A stretch of DNA of 31,538 nucleotides from a virus. The first letter of the stretch is position 1. Every line of letters starts with the position of its first letter. Location of the stretch: IMG/VR virus record IMGVR_UViG_3300017717_000035, positions 1 to 31,538 of that record, one strand, 5' to 3'. Positions 22,760 to 31,538 of this stretch are shown piece by piece. Under the pieces are notes generated by a model. That model had not been told where the DNA came from and did no database searches. It was given only the letters and a program-made list of their open reading frames with translations. Made by a program: the position numbers and the translations under genes.

Positions 22760-23343
22760 CAGCACTACCTGCTCTTGGAACAGCAGGAGCAGCAGCAGGA
22801 ACAGCAGCAGCAGGAACAGCAGCAGCATCAACAGCAACAGCTCTGACAGGAATGCAACAGCTTATGATAGCCAGTACAGTTCTTTCAACATTAGGTACAG
22901 TACACGGCATTAGAGAGCAAAAGAAAGCATCTAGGGAGAACGCTGAAGCCGCCAACGAAGCTAAAAATCAAGAAGATCAACAGATAAATATAAGCCAAGC
23001 TAACCAACAACAAGACGCAGCAGAGGAGAAGATACGAAATAACCAAGAAGCCGAAAAAGCGGCAGCAAGGGCTGCTGTAGCTCAAGGAGAAAGTGGCGGA
23101 TCTTTAAACAACAACGCAGTCCTACAAGACATAGTGGCTCAAGGCTTGACAGGAAATAATCAAGTATCCACAAACCTTGATAGATTAGAAGTAGATAGTA
23201 AATATCAAAAAATCGCAGCTAAAAATAGAGCACAGTCTAGGATAAACTCTGTAGCTATGCCAAGCAATTTTGCGGCTGGACTTCAAATAGGCAGTGATAT
23301 TACAAGTGGTGCGTCAGATTATTACGCTACATTCGATGATTAA
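22741..23343 (+). CDS. Internal virion protein B, T7 gp14-like
   Basis: A 200-residue protein, close to the 196 of T7 gp14. Residues about 4-55 are Ala/Gly/Thr-rich and hydrophobic (LLAALPALGTAGAAAGTAAAG), followed by a long, highly charged Gln/Ala coiled coil (about 58-120), then VAQGESGGSLNNNAVLQDIVAQ (compare T7 AIGESMLEGSSMDRI). It is expected to insert in the host outer membrane as part of the DNA-ejection channel. The DNA at about 22781-22845 is an internal GCAGCAGGAACA-type repeat that encodes the Ala-rich part. Confidence 0.87.
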   Translation: MCPPLLAALPALGTAGAAAGTAAAGTAAASTATALTGMQQLMIASTVLSTLGTVHGIREQKKASRENAEAANEAKNQEDQQINISQANQQQDAAEEKIRNNQEAEKAAARAAVAQGESGGSLNNNAVLQDIVAQGLTGNNQVSTNLDRLEVDSKYQKIAAKNRAQSRINSVAMPSNFAAGLQIGSDITSGASDYYATFDD

Positions 23344-23354
23344 GAAGGTAAATA

Positions 23355-25049
23355 ATGGCTAAGAAAACAGTAAGAAGTCAAGCTAAGATTGATAACGTGG
23401 TGGCACAGGTAAACGCTATCAATCCACAGACAAGAGTTGATACCTTTGTTAAGCCAGTGCAGAACACTAAAGGTATGCAAGTAGCTAAAGCGTTAAAAGA
23501 AACAGCTCCTGCCTTAAGTCAGTTTGCAGCAACTAAAGAAAAGAACATCATTGACGAACAAGTCAGAACCATTGCTGGAATACAAGCTCGTATTGAAGCA
23601 GATGGTGGTGGTTATCTTGAGCATGATTCTTGGGATAATCTACGTACAAGACCTCGTATGATGATTGCTGAACACTTTGGCAACAAAGCGGCTGATGCAA
23701 AAATACTTGAGCATAAGAACTTCTTGTCACGCAACAAGCAAAAACTCTTGGATAGAGATGGTGAAGAAGGTATTGAAGCGTATATAGCCGAGCACACCAC
23801 GCAAGTGACGGCAACTGACGACTTCGGCTTAACTGAGCAAGCAACTACTAAAGCAAAGTTGGACGAATACTTTAATCAAGTACGCAACCAAGGTATTACA
23901 GCTAGAGAAGAAGAGAACAAAAGAAACAGTTTAGATGCTTTCAGCTATGCCGCTCAAGATATTCTTTCTATCGAAACAACAGAAAGGTTGAAGGCAGAGG
24001 GTAAACCACACGGCTGGGAAGCATTGGAGAACTGGTATCAAGGTTTCATTGCTAACGGCACAGCTTTAACCCCTGCTGAATACAAAATAGCGTTGTACCC
24101 AGAGCTTCTTAAGGGTGTTAAAAACGGTACTATCACCCGTGACTCTTTAGACTATGACAGAATCCCTGACCAATGGAAGAGTAAAGAAATAAAAACCTTT
24201 ATTGATATATTGGCAACTGAGGCTGATGATGCAATTATAAAGAATGAAGCAAAAGAAACGGCTCTTGCGAAGCAGCGTGTACGTGAAAATACGATTGCTA
24301 TAATTACAGCGTCTAATGATGGTACTCTTAATCCTAATGATTACCGAGAAGATGCAAACGGTACTCCCACACCTCAGTTATTTGATTTTGCTACTAACTT
24401 AGCTAATGTAAAATCAGGTGTTGTTAAGTCTTTAATCACGGGCAAGGTAGCCGAGCGTAAAATGATGGCAGCCTTCTTAACTGATAATCCTGAGCTTATT
24501 GGTCAGAAAGACTTAAGCTTTGAATCAGTGGCAGCTTTTATTCAATCAAACAATCTCCAAGGTCAGGATGCCACGAGATTAGTAGAACTTGTAGAGAAGT
24601 TTGAGGTAAAGCCGCTTAAGTTTAGTGACTATCATGGTTATGAAAAACTTGAAGGAAGGATAAAGATTCTACAAGAAAATGAAAAAGCATTTTTTAGTGT
24701 TCTACCATCGCATATCAAGACAGAGCTAGATGAACTAGCTACTACTGAAATAGAAGATAGAATTATAGATCACATTGAAGAACATAAAACTATAAACAAC
24801 ACTGTAGTCCGTCAAATAGCTAATGATATTTACAACGAATACAAAGAAAAGGTTGATAATTATACGAACAGAGTACCAGTATCGGTTGGCGGAACGCTTG
24901 AAGAACGTATAGCTGGCTTAAGGCAACAGCTTGAAGGGACTGGACGCACCAAATCAAAGCAAAAGGCAAGGAAAAAGCTTGCGGAACTTTTGAAAGAACA
25001 AGCAAATAATTCAACAGACCCCTACGCTAGTACGAACCCTTTTCAATAA
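23355..25049 (+). CDS. Internal virion protein C, T7 gp15-like
   Basis: A 564-residue, charged, almost wholly helical protein, shorter than the 747 of T7 gp15. It begins with AKKTVRSQAKIDNVVAQVNAINPQTRVDTF and has a helical repeat body with LDEYFNQVRNQGITAREEENKRN and WEALENWYQGFIANGTALTPAEYK, in keeping with the tubular gp15 multimer that spans the periplasm during ejection. Identification leans on order between gp14-like and gp16-like genes and on overall character. There is no signal peptide or catalytic motif. Confidence 0.82.
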   Translation: MAKKTVRSQAKIDNVVAQVNAINPQTRVDTFVKPVQNTKGMQVAKALKETAPALSQFAATKEKNIIDEQVRTIAGIQARIEADGGGYLEHDSWDNLRTRPRMMIAEHFGNKAADAKILEHKNFLSRNKQKLLDRDGEEGIEAYIAEHTTQVTATDDFGLTEQATTKAKLDEYFNQVRNQGITAREEENKRNSLDAFSYAAQDILSIETTERLKAEGKPHGWEALENWYQGFIANGTALTPAEYKIALYPELLKGVKNGTITRDSLDYDRIPDQWKSKEIKTFIDILATEADDAIIKNEAKETALAKQRVRENTIAIITASNDGTLNPNDYREDANGTPTPQLFDFATNLANVKSGVVKSLITGKVAERKMMAAFLTDNPELIGQKDLSFESVAAFIQSNNLQGQDATRLVELVEKFEVKPLKFSDYHGYEKLEGRIKILQENEKAFFSVLPSHIKTELDELATTEIEDRIIDHIEEHKTINNTVVRQIANDIYNEYKEKVDNYTNRVPVSVGGTLEERIAGLRQQLEGTGRTKSKQKARKKLAELLKEQANNSTDPYASTNPFQ

Positions 25050-25065
25050 ACCATAAGAGGCACAC

Positions 25066-28000
25066 ATGAGTAATGAACTTTACACTCCTTTTGCAGACCT
25101 AGAGGGCAACCGCTATGAAGTGCAAAAGGAAGTTGACTGGACTTCACTGTCAGGCAACAATGGTTGGAAGGCTGGTTCAGCAGAGTTGTTCAAAGCTAAT
25201 CATGGTAGCTATCCTCAAGATGTAAATGACCCCATCCTTAAGAAATACGAAGGTGAAACATTTGATGAAAAGATGGCTGACTACGGCTTGAAACAGATGG
25301 CTGGGTTTAACTACGACCTTGGTGAAATGGTTGTAGATACCTATAACATCACAAGAGCTGAACAAAAACAAAAGGAAGCTTTCATCTACTTGTTAGATCA
25401 GTATGATGAAGTAAACACAAGCTGGCACACAGCCAAACAGGCTGGTTGGGAAGTCTTAAGTGACGCTACTAACTGGATTGGTCTTGCTACGTTTGGTACT
25501 GGTACTATAGTAAGTGCTGGTGCAAAGATTACAGGTAAGGCTGCTCTACGCAAAGCCCTTAAAGAGTCTATCGAAGAAGGTGCTGAAGAGACTGTTAAGA
25601 AGTCTGTGCTTAGAGAGTCTGCTGAGAAGGTAGGCACTGTAGGAGCTATTGAAGGCGCATTACACGCTGGAGTTAGTGACAGCCAACAACAAACTGTCCG
25701 TATGGACGCAGGAGCACAGCTAGAGTATGACTACGGTCAAACAATGGGCAGTGCCGCAGTTGGTAGTGTGTTCGGTTTCGGTGCAGCAGTAGGCTTTGAT
25801 GCGTTGTTTAGTAAGATGTCTGGTAAGATGTTGAGCAAGCGTGTTGATGAAGAAATCGCTAAGGACGCTGACAAGATTGAAGCTAACACAAAAGAAGCTG
25901 CGGAGATTGTTGAACGCAGAGCAGCTAAAGACAAGAAGGAACAGGCTCAAACACCAGCACAGCGTGAGCAAGAGTTAAAGAACCAAGAAGAAATAATGAG
26001 GAAGGCTGAGGCTGGTAGAAACCCTAAAGCTGACCCAGAGGATGCCTCAACAGTTATACCTAAGAAGCGAAGATACGTTAAAGGTGTCATGGAACTATTC
26101 AAGAGTCCCAAAGTATTAATTCGAGCCATGCGTGGCGACCCAGATGCGTTAGAGAAAACTTTAGTGCAGTGGCAGAAACAATCACTTAATGAGACAGAAG
26201 GTAAGGCAGCTAGTAGAACAGTCTATGAAGCACTACAGATGCTGAACCACAAACAGAAAAGAATAGTTGATATACTTGAAAGCACACCTAACCTAACTAA
26301 AGAAACACGAGATTCACTTAGAGCTGAGTTAAAAGACTTGGATGGTGACATCATACGTATGGAAGGTATGTACGACCACGTAGCTGGTTGGAAGGGTAGA
26401 TACTTACAGGACATCCAAAACTTCTTAGATTACAAAAGAGGCGATGACGGTTCACTATCACCTGAAGCTCGTAGGAAGGCTTACACAGAGTTCTACATGA
26501 AAAAGATGAACCGTATTACACAACAGTTCAATAAGAAGATGGATGAGGTGTTAGATTCTACTTCTCCTAATTACAACCCTGAGAAGGCTATAAGTATCAT
26601 GCGGCAGCGTGAAGCTTTCCGTAAGAAGATGATGGACGCAATCATAGAAAATGATCCTAGCTTAACACCTAACAAGCTTAGAGAACTATATAATAAGTTT
26701 GGTGAGTCTCTTGTAGAGATGTCTATTGCTGGTCGTTTTAGCCCTCAAACTGTTGCGGTAAACACGTTGTTTCCTTTTATTAAGACTATGACATACCCAA
26801 TACTTGAGCAAATTATGCGCCACCCTCTCAAGAGAGAGATGTGGAGGCGGACTGCTCGACAGTATATGTATATGTTTGCTAACCAAAGAGCGTCCTTAAA
26901 CGCTATGCGATACGCATTCCGATATGAGCAGACAGGTCTTACACAAGACCCCTCTAGGTTTCTTATGGGAGGTATAAAAACTAAAGGACATTTCGCAGCT
27001 TTCTATAGAAGTATTAATAGAGCTATGAGTGCTACTGATGCTTATATGCAGGAAACGGCTGCAATGGGTGACTTAGTAATTAAGTCTTTCGACAGTCTTC
27101 TTGATCAAGGGGCTAAGAAAGGTTTAAAAGGTAAGGAGCTTGAAGAGTTTGTTAATGCTCGTATGCCTAGTGAAATTGATAAGGGGTACAGTTATCTAGT
27201 AGACCACAACACTTTAAAACCTCTTATTGAAAAAGGACAAAGCTTAAACCTAAAGGGTGAAGCTTTAGAGAAGTTTGTCTTACGTGAGCTTGATGACATT
27301 ACTAAGTATGTGCCAAGTGCAGACGACTTAGCTACGTTTAGATTGCAAGGTGAGCGTCTAAAACTTAAAGGTAAAAAACTTCAGAACTATATTGACGAGA
27401 GAGTAAACAATCGCAAGTTCCGTATGATTCGTACTCTTAAGAATAAAGACTCTGTAGAGATGGTTAAAGACCTCTTGTACAAAAAAGAGTTTAGCAACGA
27501 TAATGCTTTTGAAAGAGTTGCTGGTGGTCTTGAGAGTTTTCAACAGAAGAATTGGGAAGCTCGTTTCTTTGGTAACTTATTCTTCAGAACACTTGTACGT
27601 CTATTTAACGAGTCTATGCGTATATCTCCAGTTGCTAACTCGTTGTTGCCTAGCTTCCAACGTGACCTTCAGGGTCTTAACGGAGCGCAAAAGCAAGCAC
27701 GAGCACAAACTGAAGGTGCTATCTCTCACGCCATACTAATGGTTGTGTTGAGTAAGTGGGCGCAGGGTGAGATACAAGGCAGCACTAATCCAAACTATCA
27801 TAAAACAATGGAGTTTGAGCGTACAGATCAAGCAGAGCCAATGACGATTGATGTCTTTGGTGGCGACCGTTCGTACAGATGGGCTGATCCATTTAGGATT
27901 CCATTAACTACGCTTACTAATACTTTAGATGGTATTAGACGGCAGCAGCAGCTTGAACGTGAAGATTATGCGTTAGAAAAGGCAATGGGAAGAGAGCTGG

Positions 28001-28911
28001 AAGAGTCTGAAAGAAAGGCTGAGTCAGCAGCTAACCAAGCATTAGCTATTGCGTTTACCTCTGTACTTAGTGTCTTTAAAGACTCTGGTATGACTCAGGG
28101 TTTAGCTGACCTTGTTAAAGGTATTGCAAGAATGGTAAAAGCTGGAACTGACGAGCAAGATGGCGATGCAGAAAACGCCTTAGACGTTCTTGGGGACTTT
28201 CTCACAAAGAAAGTAATGATGCCTCTACCTAACACTCTGACTAAAGCAGCTAAAGGTGCTTTTGGTGATGATCAGTTGATTGAACCTCTAACACCACAGC
28301 AGCGTTTTATTTCTCAGTTTAACCCTAACCATCCTTCAGTACCTCGTAAGTATGACTTCTTTGGTAATCCACGCAAGATGGATACACCCGTAATGCAGCT
28401 AATACCTTGGGCTGCTTCTACAGAGGCAGACAGGAGTGGTGCAAATAAAGGTTTGTCTTATGAGCAGGAAACAGTACAGAACTTTGTAGCCCGTTTAGAG
28501 GCAGCAGGTTTTGGCGTGTTCAATAGACCAAAGAGAACAGATGAGGCGTTTAAAGATAAATACGGACTTATTGATCTTAGGACTATTTACACAACGGTAC
28601 AGGGTACTAAGGTAACTGTCATGGATGCTATACGTCTACGTGCTAGAGATGCGTATGGACAAGCATTAGCAGAAAACTTAATCAAGTACGTTGATAACCC
28701 TTACGCCCCTGTGTCAATACAAGACGCTGATGATAAAACTGGAGTTATAACCATCATTAAAGACGAAAGGCGTAAAGTCTTAGAAGTAGCTTTACTGGAT
28801 GTGATATACGCAGACCCAGCATTACTAAAGCTTGTTAAAGATAAAGAATTGCTGGAGTATCGTAGATCACAATTACCCACTTATAGAATAGAAAAAGATA
28901 GGACTAAATAA
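25066..28911 (+). CDS. Internal virion protein D, T7 gp16-like, without visible transglycosylase motif
   Basis: A 1281-residue protein in the gp16 position, close to the 1318 of T7 gp16. Its N-terminus (VDWTSLSGNNGWKAGSAELFKANHG) does not show the lytic transglycosylase pattern (catalytic Glu-Ser followed by GAxGLMQ) of T7 gp16. A Gly/Ala hydrophobic segment lies near 220-245 (GSAAVGSVFGFGAAVGFDALF). The rest is a long charged helical chain with a possible internal repeat near 685-790 (GLKGKELEEFVNAR, LNLKGEALEKFVLR and LKLKGKKLQNYIDER), three spaced copies of an LKGKxLExFV-like unit. It should form the DNA-ejection core. It overlaps the fibre start by one base. Confidence 0.87.
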   Translation: MSNELYTPFADLEGNRYEVQKEVDWTSLSGNNGWKAGSAELFKANHGSYPQDVNDPILKKYEGETFDEKMADYGLKQMAGFNYDLGEMVVDTYNITRAEQKQKEAFIYLLDQYDEVNTSWHTAKQAGWEVLSDATNWIGLATFGTGTIVSAGAKITGKAALRKALKESIEEGAEETVKKSVLRESAEKVGTVGAIEGALHAGVSDSQQQTVRMDAGAQLEYDYGQTMGSAAVGSVFGFGAAVGFDALFSKMSGKMLSKRVDEEIAKDADKIEANTKEAAEIVERRAAKDKKEQAQTPAQREQELKNQEEIMRKAEAGRNPKADPEDASTVIPKKRRYVKGVMELFKSPKVLIRAMRGDPDALEKTLVQWQKQSLNETEGKAASRTVYEALQMLNHKQKRIVDILESTPNLTKETRDSLRAELKDLDGDIIRMEGMYDHVAGWKGRYLQDIQNFLDYKRGDDGSLSPEARRKAYTEFYMKKMNRITQQFNKKMDEVLDSTSPNYNPEKAISIMRQREAFRKKMMDAIIENDPSLTPNKLRELYNKFGESLVEMSIAGRFSPQTVAVNTLFPFIKTMTYPILEQIMRHPLKREMWRRTARQYMYMFANQRASLNAMRYAFRYEQTGLTQDPSRFLMGGIKTKGHFAAFYRSINRAMSATDAYMQETAAMGDLVIKSFDSLLDQGAKKGLKGKELEEFVNARMPSEIDKGYSYLVDHNTLKPLIEKGQSLNLKGEALEKFVLRELDDITKYVPSADDLATFRLQGERLKLKGKKLQNYIDERVNNRKFRMIRTLKNKDSVEMVKDLLYKKEFSNDNAFERVAGGLESFQQKNWEARFFGNLFFRTLVRLFNESMRISPVANSLLPSFQRDLQGLNGAQKQARAQTEGAISHAILMVVLSKWAQGEIQGSTNPNYHKTMEFERTDQAEPMTIDVFGGDRSYRWADPFRIPLTTLTNTLDGIRRQQQLEREDYALEKAMGRELEESERKAESAANQALAIAFTSVLSVFKDSGMTQGLADLVKGIARMVKAGTDEQDGDAENALDVLGDFLTKKVMMPLPNTLTKAAKGAFGDDQLIEPLTPQQRFISQFNPNHPSVPRKYDFFGNPRKMDTPVMQLIPWAASTEADRSGANKGLSYEQETVQNFVARLEAAGFGVFNRPKRTDEAFKDKYGLIDLRTIYTTVQGTKVTVMDAIRLRARDAYGQALAENLIKYVDNPYAPVSIQDADDKTGVITIIKDERRKVLEVALLDVIYADPALLKLVKDKELLEYRRSQLPTYRIEKDRTK

Positions 28912-30917
28912 TGGCATACTCATATAACGACTATGTTTCTGGTACAAACAGTGACGGTACATCTTATACTGTCACCACTTCTACTGTCTTTGCATCTCCT
29001 CCTTACCTTAGCGGTAGGGGGGCTTCTGATGTAACAGTGGCAGTAGATGGAGTCATAAAAGTAAAAGACACTGACTACACAATAACAAACACTGAAGTTA
29101 AATTTTTAGTTGATAAAATCCCACCAGCAGGGGCTAAGATACGAATAAGCAGAAATTCTAGTCAGGGGCAAAGGATTACAGATTATTCTGATGCCTCGCT
29201 GCTAAACGCTGACACGATGGATGCTGACGCAAACCAGTTGTTCTTTATAGCACAGGAAGCCTTAGACACAGCTAGTGAGACTAACCTTGCGGTTGCTACG
29301 TTTTATAGCTCAGGTACTAGCGCCCCAGCGTCAGCCACAGCGGGTGACTTATTCTTTAACACCTCTACAGGATTGTTACAGATTTACACTGGAAGTGCTT
29401 GGGAGTCCATTAATAACAGAGGACACAAACAAACCTTTGCTATCTCTGGGAGCACTACAGTATTTACACCTAGTAACCCAGTAGATGCGAACACTTTAGT
29501 ATTCTTAAACGGTGTTCTACTTGTTGAAGGCTCAGGCAGTAATGGTGATTACACTACATCATCCACACAGGTAACTTTAAATGTAGCAGTTACTTCAGGT
29601 GTTGTTGAGATTATATCGTTCCCTAACGCAGCTTTTGTTGGCACAGTTAATGCTGTTGATGGTGTATTTAGCGGTAACTTAACAGCCGATACATTAAACA
29701 CTGCAACTCTGAGCACTGAATACCAACCTTTAAGTGCAAATTTCTTCACTCCTTACACTCGAATAAGAGAAACAGGTAATGGTAGTTTTAAATTAGAAGG
29801 TGAAGGTGTAGAAATAAACGTAAGTGATGGAACTGCTACTAATTTTAGCAATGGCGTTGCCTATAAAAGAGTAGTATGTACTGGTGGTAGTGCTAACGGT
29901 GTAGAGCTAAAACATGGCACAGGTGATACTAAGCTATCTACTACAGCAACAGGTATAGACGTAACAGGTACGGTAACTGCTGACGGCTTGTCTCTTGGTG
30001 ACAATGAAAAAATCCTGTTAGGTAATGCAGCAAGTCCTGACTTAGAGATTTACCATAATGGTACTGACAGCTATATCATAGAGAAAGGCACTGGCGATTT
30101 AAACATCCAATCAAATGGAGCTGATATAAAGCTGTATGATGATGCTAATAATACAAACCTAGCAGCATTTGTCACTGGTGGGGCTGCAAAACTTTACTGG
30201 GCAGGTAACAATGCAGAGGTTCGCCTAGCAACAACAGAAACAGGCATAGACGTAACAGGTACGGTAACTGCTGATGGTGTCAAGCTAGGCGATAACGACA
30301 AGCTACAGTTCGGTAATGTTACAACTCCAGATTTAGAGATATATCACGATGGCTCCAATAGCAGAATAACAGACCAAGGTACGGGCAGCCTAATTATTAC
30401 TGGAGAGGAGTTAAGTCTTCAAGCTGCTAATGGCTACCGTAGAGTTCACGCACAGAATGGGGCTTCTGGTCAGACGCTGCTATATTATGGCACAGACAGC
30501 ACATCGAAACTCGCAACCACCTCAACAGGCATAGACGTAACAGGCGATGTTGCAGCTACTACAGTAACAGTAGGTGACTCAACAGGTACAAACCTAGAGC
30601 TTTATGAAGACAGTAGCCAAAATGCAATTATCAAGCAGAGAGGTACTGGCGGCTTACAGATTTCTGGTGTTAATGGCTCATTAGCTAATGACGATTACGC
30701 ACAGTTAGTAACTTGGGATGCTGATAATGTAAATCTTAGTTGGCAAGGTGCTTCTGGAGCAGGTACTAAACTATCTACTACTGAGACAGGCATAGACGTA
30801 ACAGGCGACATCGAAGTAACCGATAACACCAAAGGCGTAATTCTTAAATCACCTAACGGCTCACGATTTAGACTTGAAGTTGCTGATGATGGCACTTTGT
30901 CTACTGAAGCGCTTTAA
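28911..30917 (+). CDS. Tail fibre protein with T7 gp17-type N-terminal domain
   Basis: A 668-residue protein. Residues 1-130 form the T7 tail-fibre virion-attachment domain (YSYNDYVSGTNSDGTSYTV, then DASLLNADTMDADANQLFFIAQEALD). After a Thr/Ser-rich linker, the region from about 330 has repeats containing LSTTxTGIDVTG (near residues 346, 443, 538 and 625) alternating with PDLEIYHNGTDSYI-like strands, a beta-helix style common in marine phage fibres. The end (GVILKSPNGSRFRLEVADDGTLSTEAL) resembles a closing cap. It should form trimeric fibres that contact the host surface; the receptor is unknown. Confidence 0.92.
   Translation: MAYSYNDYVSGTNSDGTSYTVTTSTVFASPPYLSGRGASDVTVAVDGVIKVKDTDYTITNTEVKFLVDKIPPAGAKIRISRNSSQGQRITDYSDASLLNADTMDADANQLFFIAQEALDTASETNLAVATFYSSGTSAPASATAGDLFFNTSTGLLQIYTGSAWESINNRGHKQTFAISGSTTVFTPSNPVDANTLVFLNGVLLVEGSGSNGDYTTSSTQVTLNVAVTSGVVEIISFPNAAFVGTVNAVDGVFSGNLTADTLNTATLSTEYQPLSANFFTPYTRIRETGNGSFKLEGEGVEINVSDGTATNFSNGVAYKRVVCTGGSANGVELKHGTGDTKLSTTATGIDVTGTVTADGLSLGDNEKILLGNAASPDLEIYHNGTDSYIIEKGTGDLNIQSNGADIKLYDDANNTNLAAFVTGGAAKLYWAGNNAEVRLATTETGIDVTGTVTADGVKLGDNDKLQFGNVTTPDLEIYHDGSNSRITDQGTGSLIITGEELSLQAANGYRRVHAQNGASGQTLLYYGTDSTSKLATTSTGIDVTGDVAATTVTVGDSTGTNLELYEDSSQNAIIKQRGTGGLQISGVNGSLANDDYAQLVTWDADNVNLSWQGASGAGTKLSTTETGIDVTGDIEVTDNTKGVILKSPNGSRFRLEVADDGTLSTEAL
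29950..30805 (+). repeat. Four direct DNA repeats within the tail fibre gene
   Basis: Copies start at 29950, 30241, 30526 and 30787. The first two share 34 bases with one mismatch. The last two share about 22 bases, including the common core AGACGTAACAGG. Spacing is about 291, 285 and 261 bases, all coding for TGIDVTG. Such nearly identical segments can recombine and change the fibre length. Confidence 0.8.
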
Positions 30918-30941
30918 TCTAATTTAACAAAGGAAACAAAA

Positions 30942-31226
30942 ATGGCACAAGTAGCTAACGATAACACTCCCTTTAAACCTTCTTTGCGTGACGGTGGTAG
31001 GGGTTTAGTACAATGCGTACACAACGGAAGCAACAACGCTTCTCTATACGGCAGTTTAGACGGCACAAACTTTGCATTGATACATACTTTTACTGCATCA
31101 GAAATCAAAGAGGTTGCTTTAGCTCCTGATATGTTGATTGCGGCAGACACCAGTGCAACTGTAACTGTAGCTGGAGCTACTGACGTAAACGCAGGAACAA
31201 AAGTATTTATTAACGAAACTAGATAG
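30942..31226 (+). CDS. Small probable structural protein downstream of the fibre, 94 aa
   Basis: The ATG at 30942 follows AAAGGA (about 30928-30933). The protein begins MAQVANDNTPFKPSLRDGGRGL and is rich in Ser, Thr, Asn and Ala, with alternating strands (SLYGSLDGTNFALIHTFTASEIKEVALAP, TVTVAGATDV). It has no membrane span, so it is not an obvious holin. The composition fits a beta-sandwich decoration, fibre-tip or fibre-assembly protein. I do not recognise a family. Confidence 0.65.
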   Translation: MAQVANDNTPFKPSLRDGGRGLVQCVHNGSNNASLYGSLDGTNFALIHTFTASEIKEVALAPDMLIAADTSATVTVAGATDVNAGTKVFINETR

Positions 31227-31234
31227 GGGGTAAT

Positions 31235-31538
31235 ATGCTTAAAAATGTCATACAACCCTTAATAACAGATACCATTACAAATACCATCACTCAGGCTAGT
31301 GCAGCTTTGGGTGATGGTTTTATGATGAACAGTGTAGGTACATCTCTCATAGACTCTATAACCATCACAAGCGGTACGATTAATATCTACGGTAACATTT
31401 ACTCAGGCTATGGGTCTGGTATGAATGGTTATCATGGCTCAAAGAGTCCATCTACTATTGATCTAGCTGATGGTGTTACCCATACCCTTGAAGCTTTACG
31501 TCAGCATAACAACAAAGTTGAATTTGCATTGGGTGCTA
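31235..31538 (+). CDS. Partial CDS, probable tail/adhesin protein cut by window end
   Basis: ATG 31235 lies after GGGGG (31226-31230), and the frame stays open for 101 codons to the window edge. The start MLKNVIQPLITDTITNTITQ is followed by FMMNSVGTSLIDSITITSGTINIYGNIYSGYGSG, a beta-strand-rich, Gly/Ser/Thr-rich sequence typical of phage surface proteins. Its place after the fibre operon suggests a second host-contact protein. Without the C-terminal part no family can be given. Confidence 0.6.
   Translation, partial: MLKNVIQPLITDTITNTITQASAALGDGFMMNSVGTSLIDSITITSGTINIYGNIYSGYGSGMNGYHGSKSPSTIDLADGVTHTLEALRQHNNKVEFALGA

Noticed and set aside
22781-22845. GCAGCAGGAACA-type tandem repeat as a possible regulatory array
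   Set aside because: It is in frame and encodes the Ala/Gly-rich N-terminus of the gp14-like protein. It is a low-complexity coding repeat, not a CRISPR or binding array.

Overview
The window is one continuous, single-strand (+) segment of a T7-like podovirus genome (Autographiviridae type). It has a phage single-subunit RNA polymerase, a T7-type replication set, and a T7-ordered virion cassette from a gp7.3-like protein through the tail fibre. Base composition is moderate by eye. The gene set (tyrosine integrase just before the RNA polymerase, a class II B12-dependent ribonucleotide reductase, GIDVTG-type tail-fibre repeats) resembles integrase-bearing marine or aquatic podoviruses of Gram-negative bacteria. 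I cannot name the host. No host genes, tRNAs, CRISPR arrays or insertion sequences were seen. Family assignments and T7 comparisons come from recognition and memory; no search was run.

Layout. (1) 1-2315: about twelve tiny, tightly packed early ORFs, many overlapping by 1-14 bases and several too short for ordinary gene calling. One has a signal peptide and one is a 34-residue membrane protein. (2) 2312-5779: tyrosine integrase, then the T7-type RNA polymerase carried as two ORFs joined by an ATGA overlap. (3) 5776-13641: ssDNA-binding protein, endonuclease I, primase-helicase, DNA polymerase A without a thioredoxin-binding insert, a PD-(D/E)XK nuclease, a membrane peptide, 5'-3' exonuclease, a DUF3310 protein, class II ribonucleotide reductase and another small membrane protein. 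(4) 13642-13774: an intergenic control region with a long bulged RNA hairpin and the second copy of a 24-bp repeat. (5) 13775 to the end: a small protein, gp7.3-like protein, portal, a lysozyme-like protein, scaffold, terminator, major capsid, terminator, tail tubular proteins A and B, internal virion proteins (gp13, 14, 15 and 16-like), tail fibre, a small protein and one ORF cut by the window end.

How it works together (inference). Early proteins act on the host. The phage polymerase then reads the replication and structural modules, probably from the perfect 24-bp repeat found directly after the polymerase gene and again before the virion operon. Host DNA is degraded and recycled by the endonuclease, exonuclease and ribonucleotide reductase. 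The capsid gene lies between two UUCG-tetraloop terminators, as a separately controlled high-expression unit. The integrase implies that the phage can lysogenise.

Most interesting points: the RNA polymerase divided precisely at the junction between its N-terminal domain and its polymerase domain; the 24-bp repeat as its likely promoter; and a lysozyme-like gene inserted between portal and scaffold while the gp16-like protein lacks a visible transglycosylase motif.
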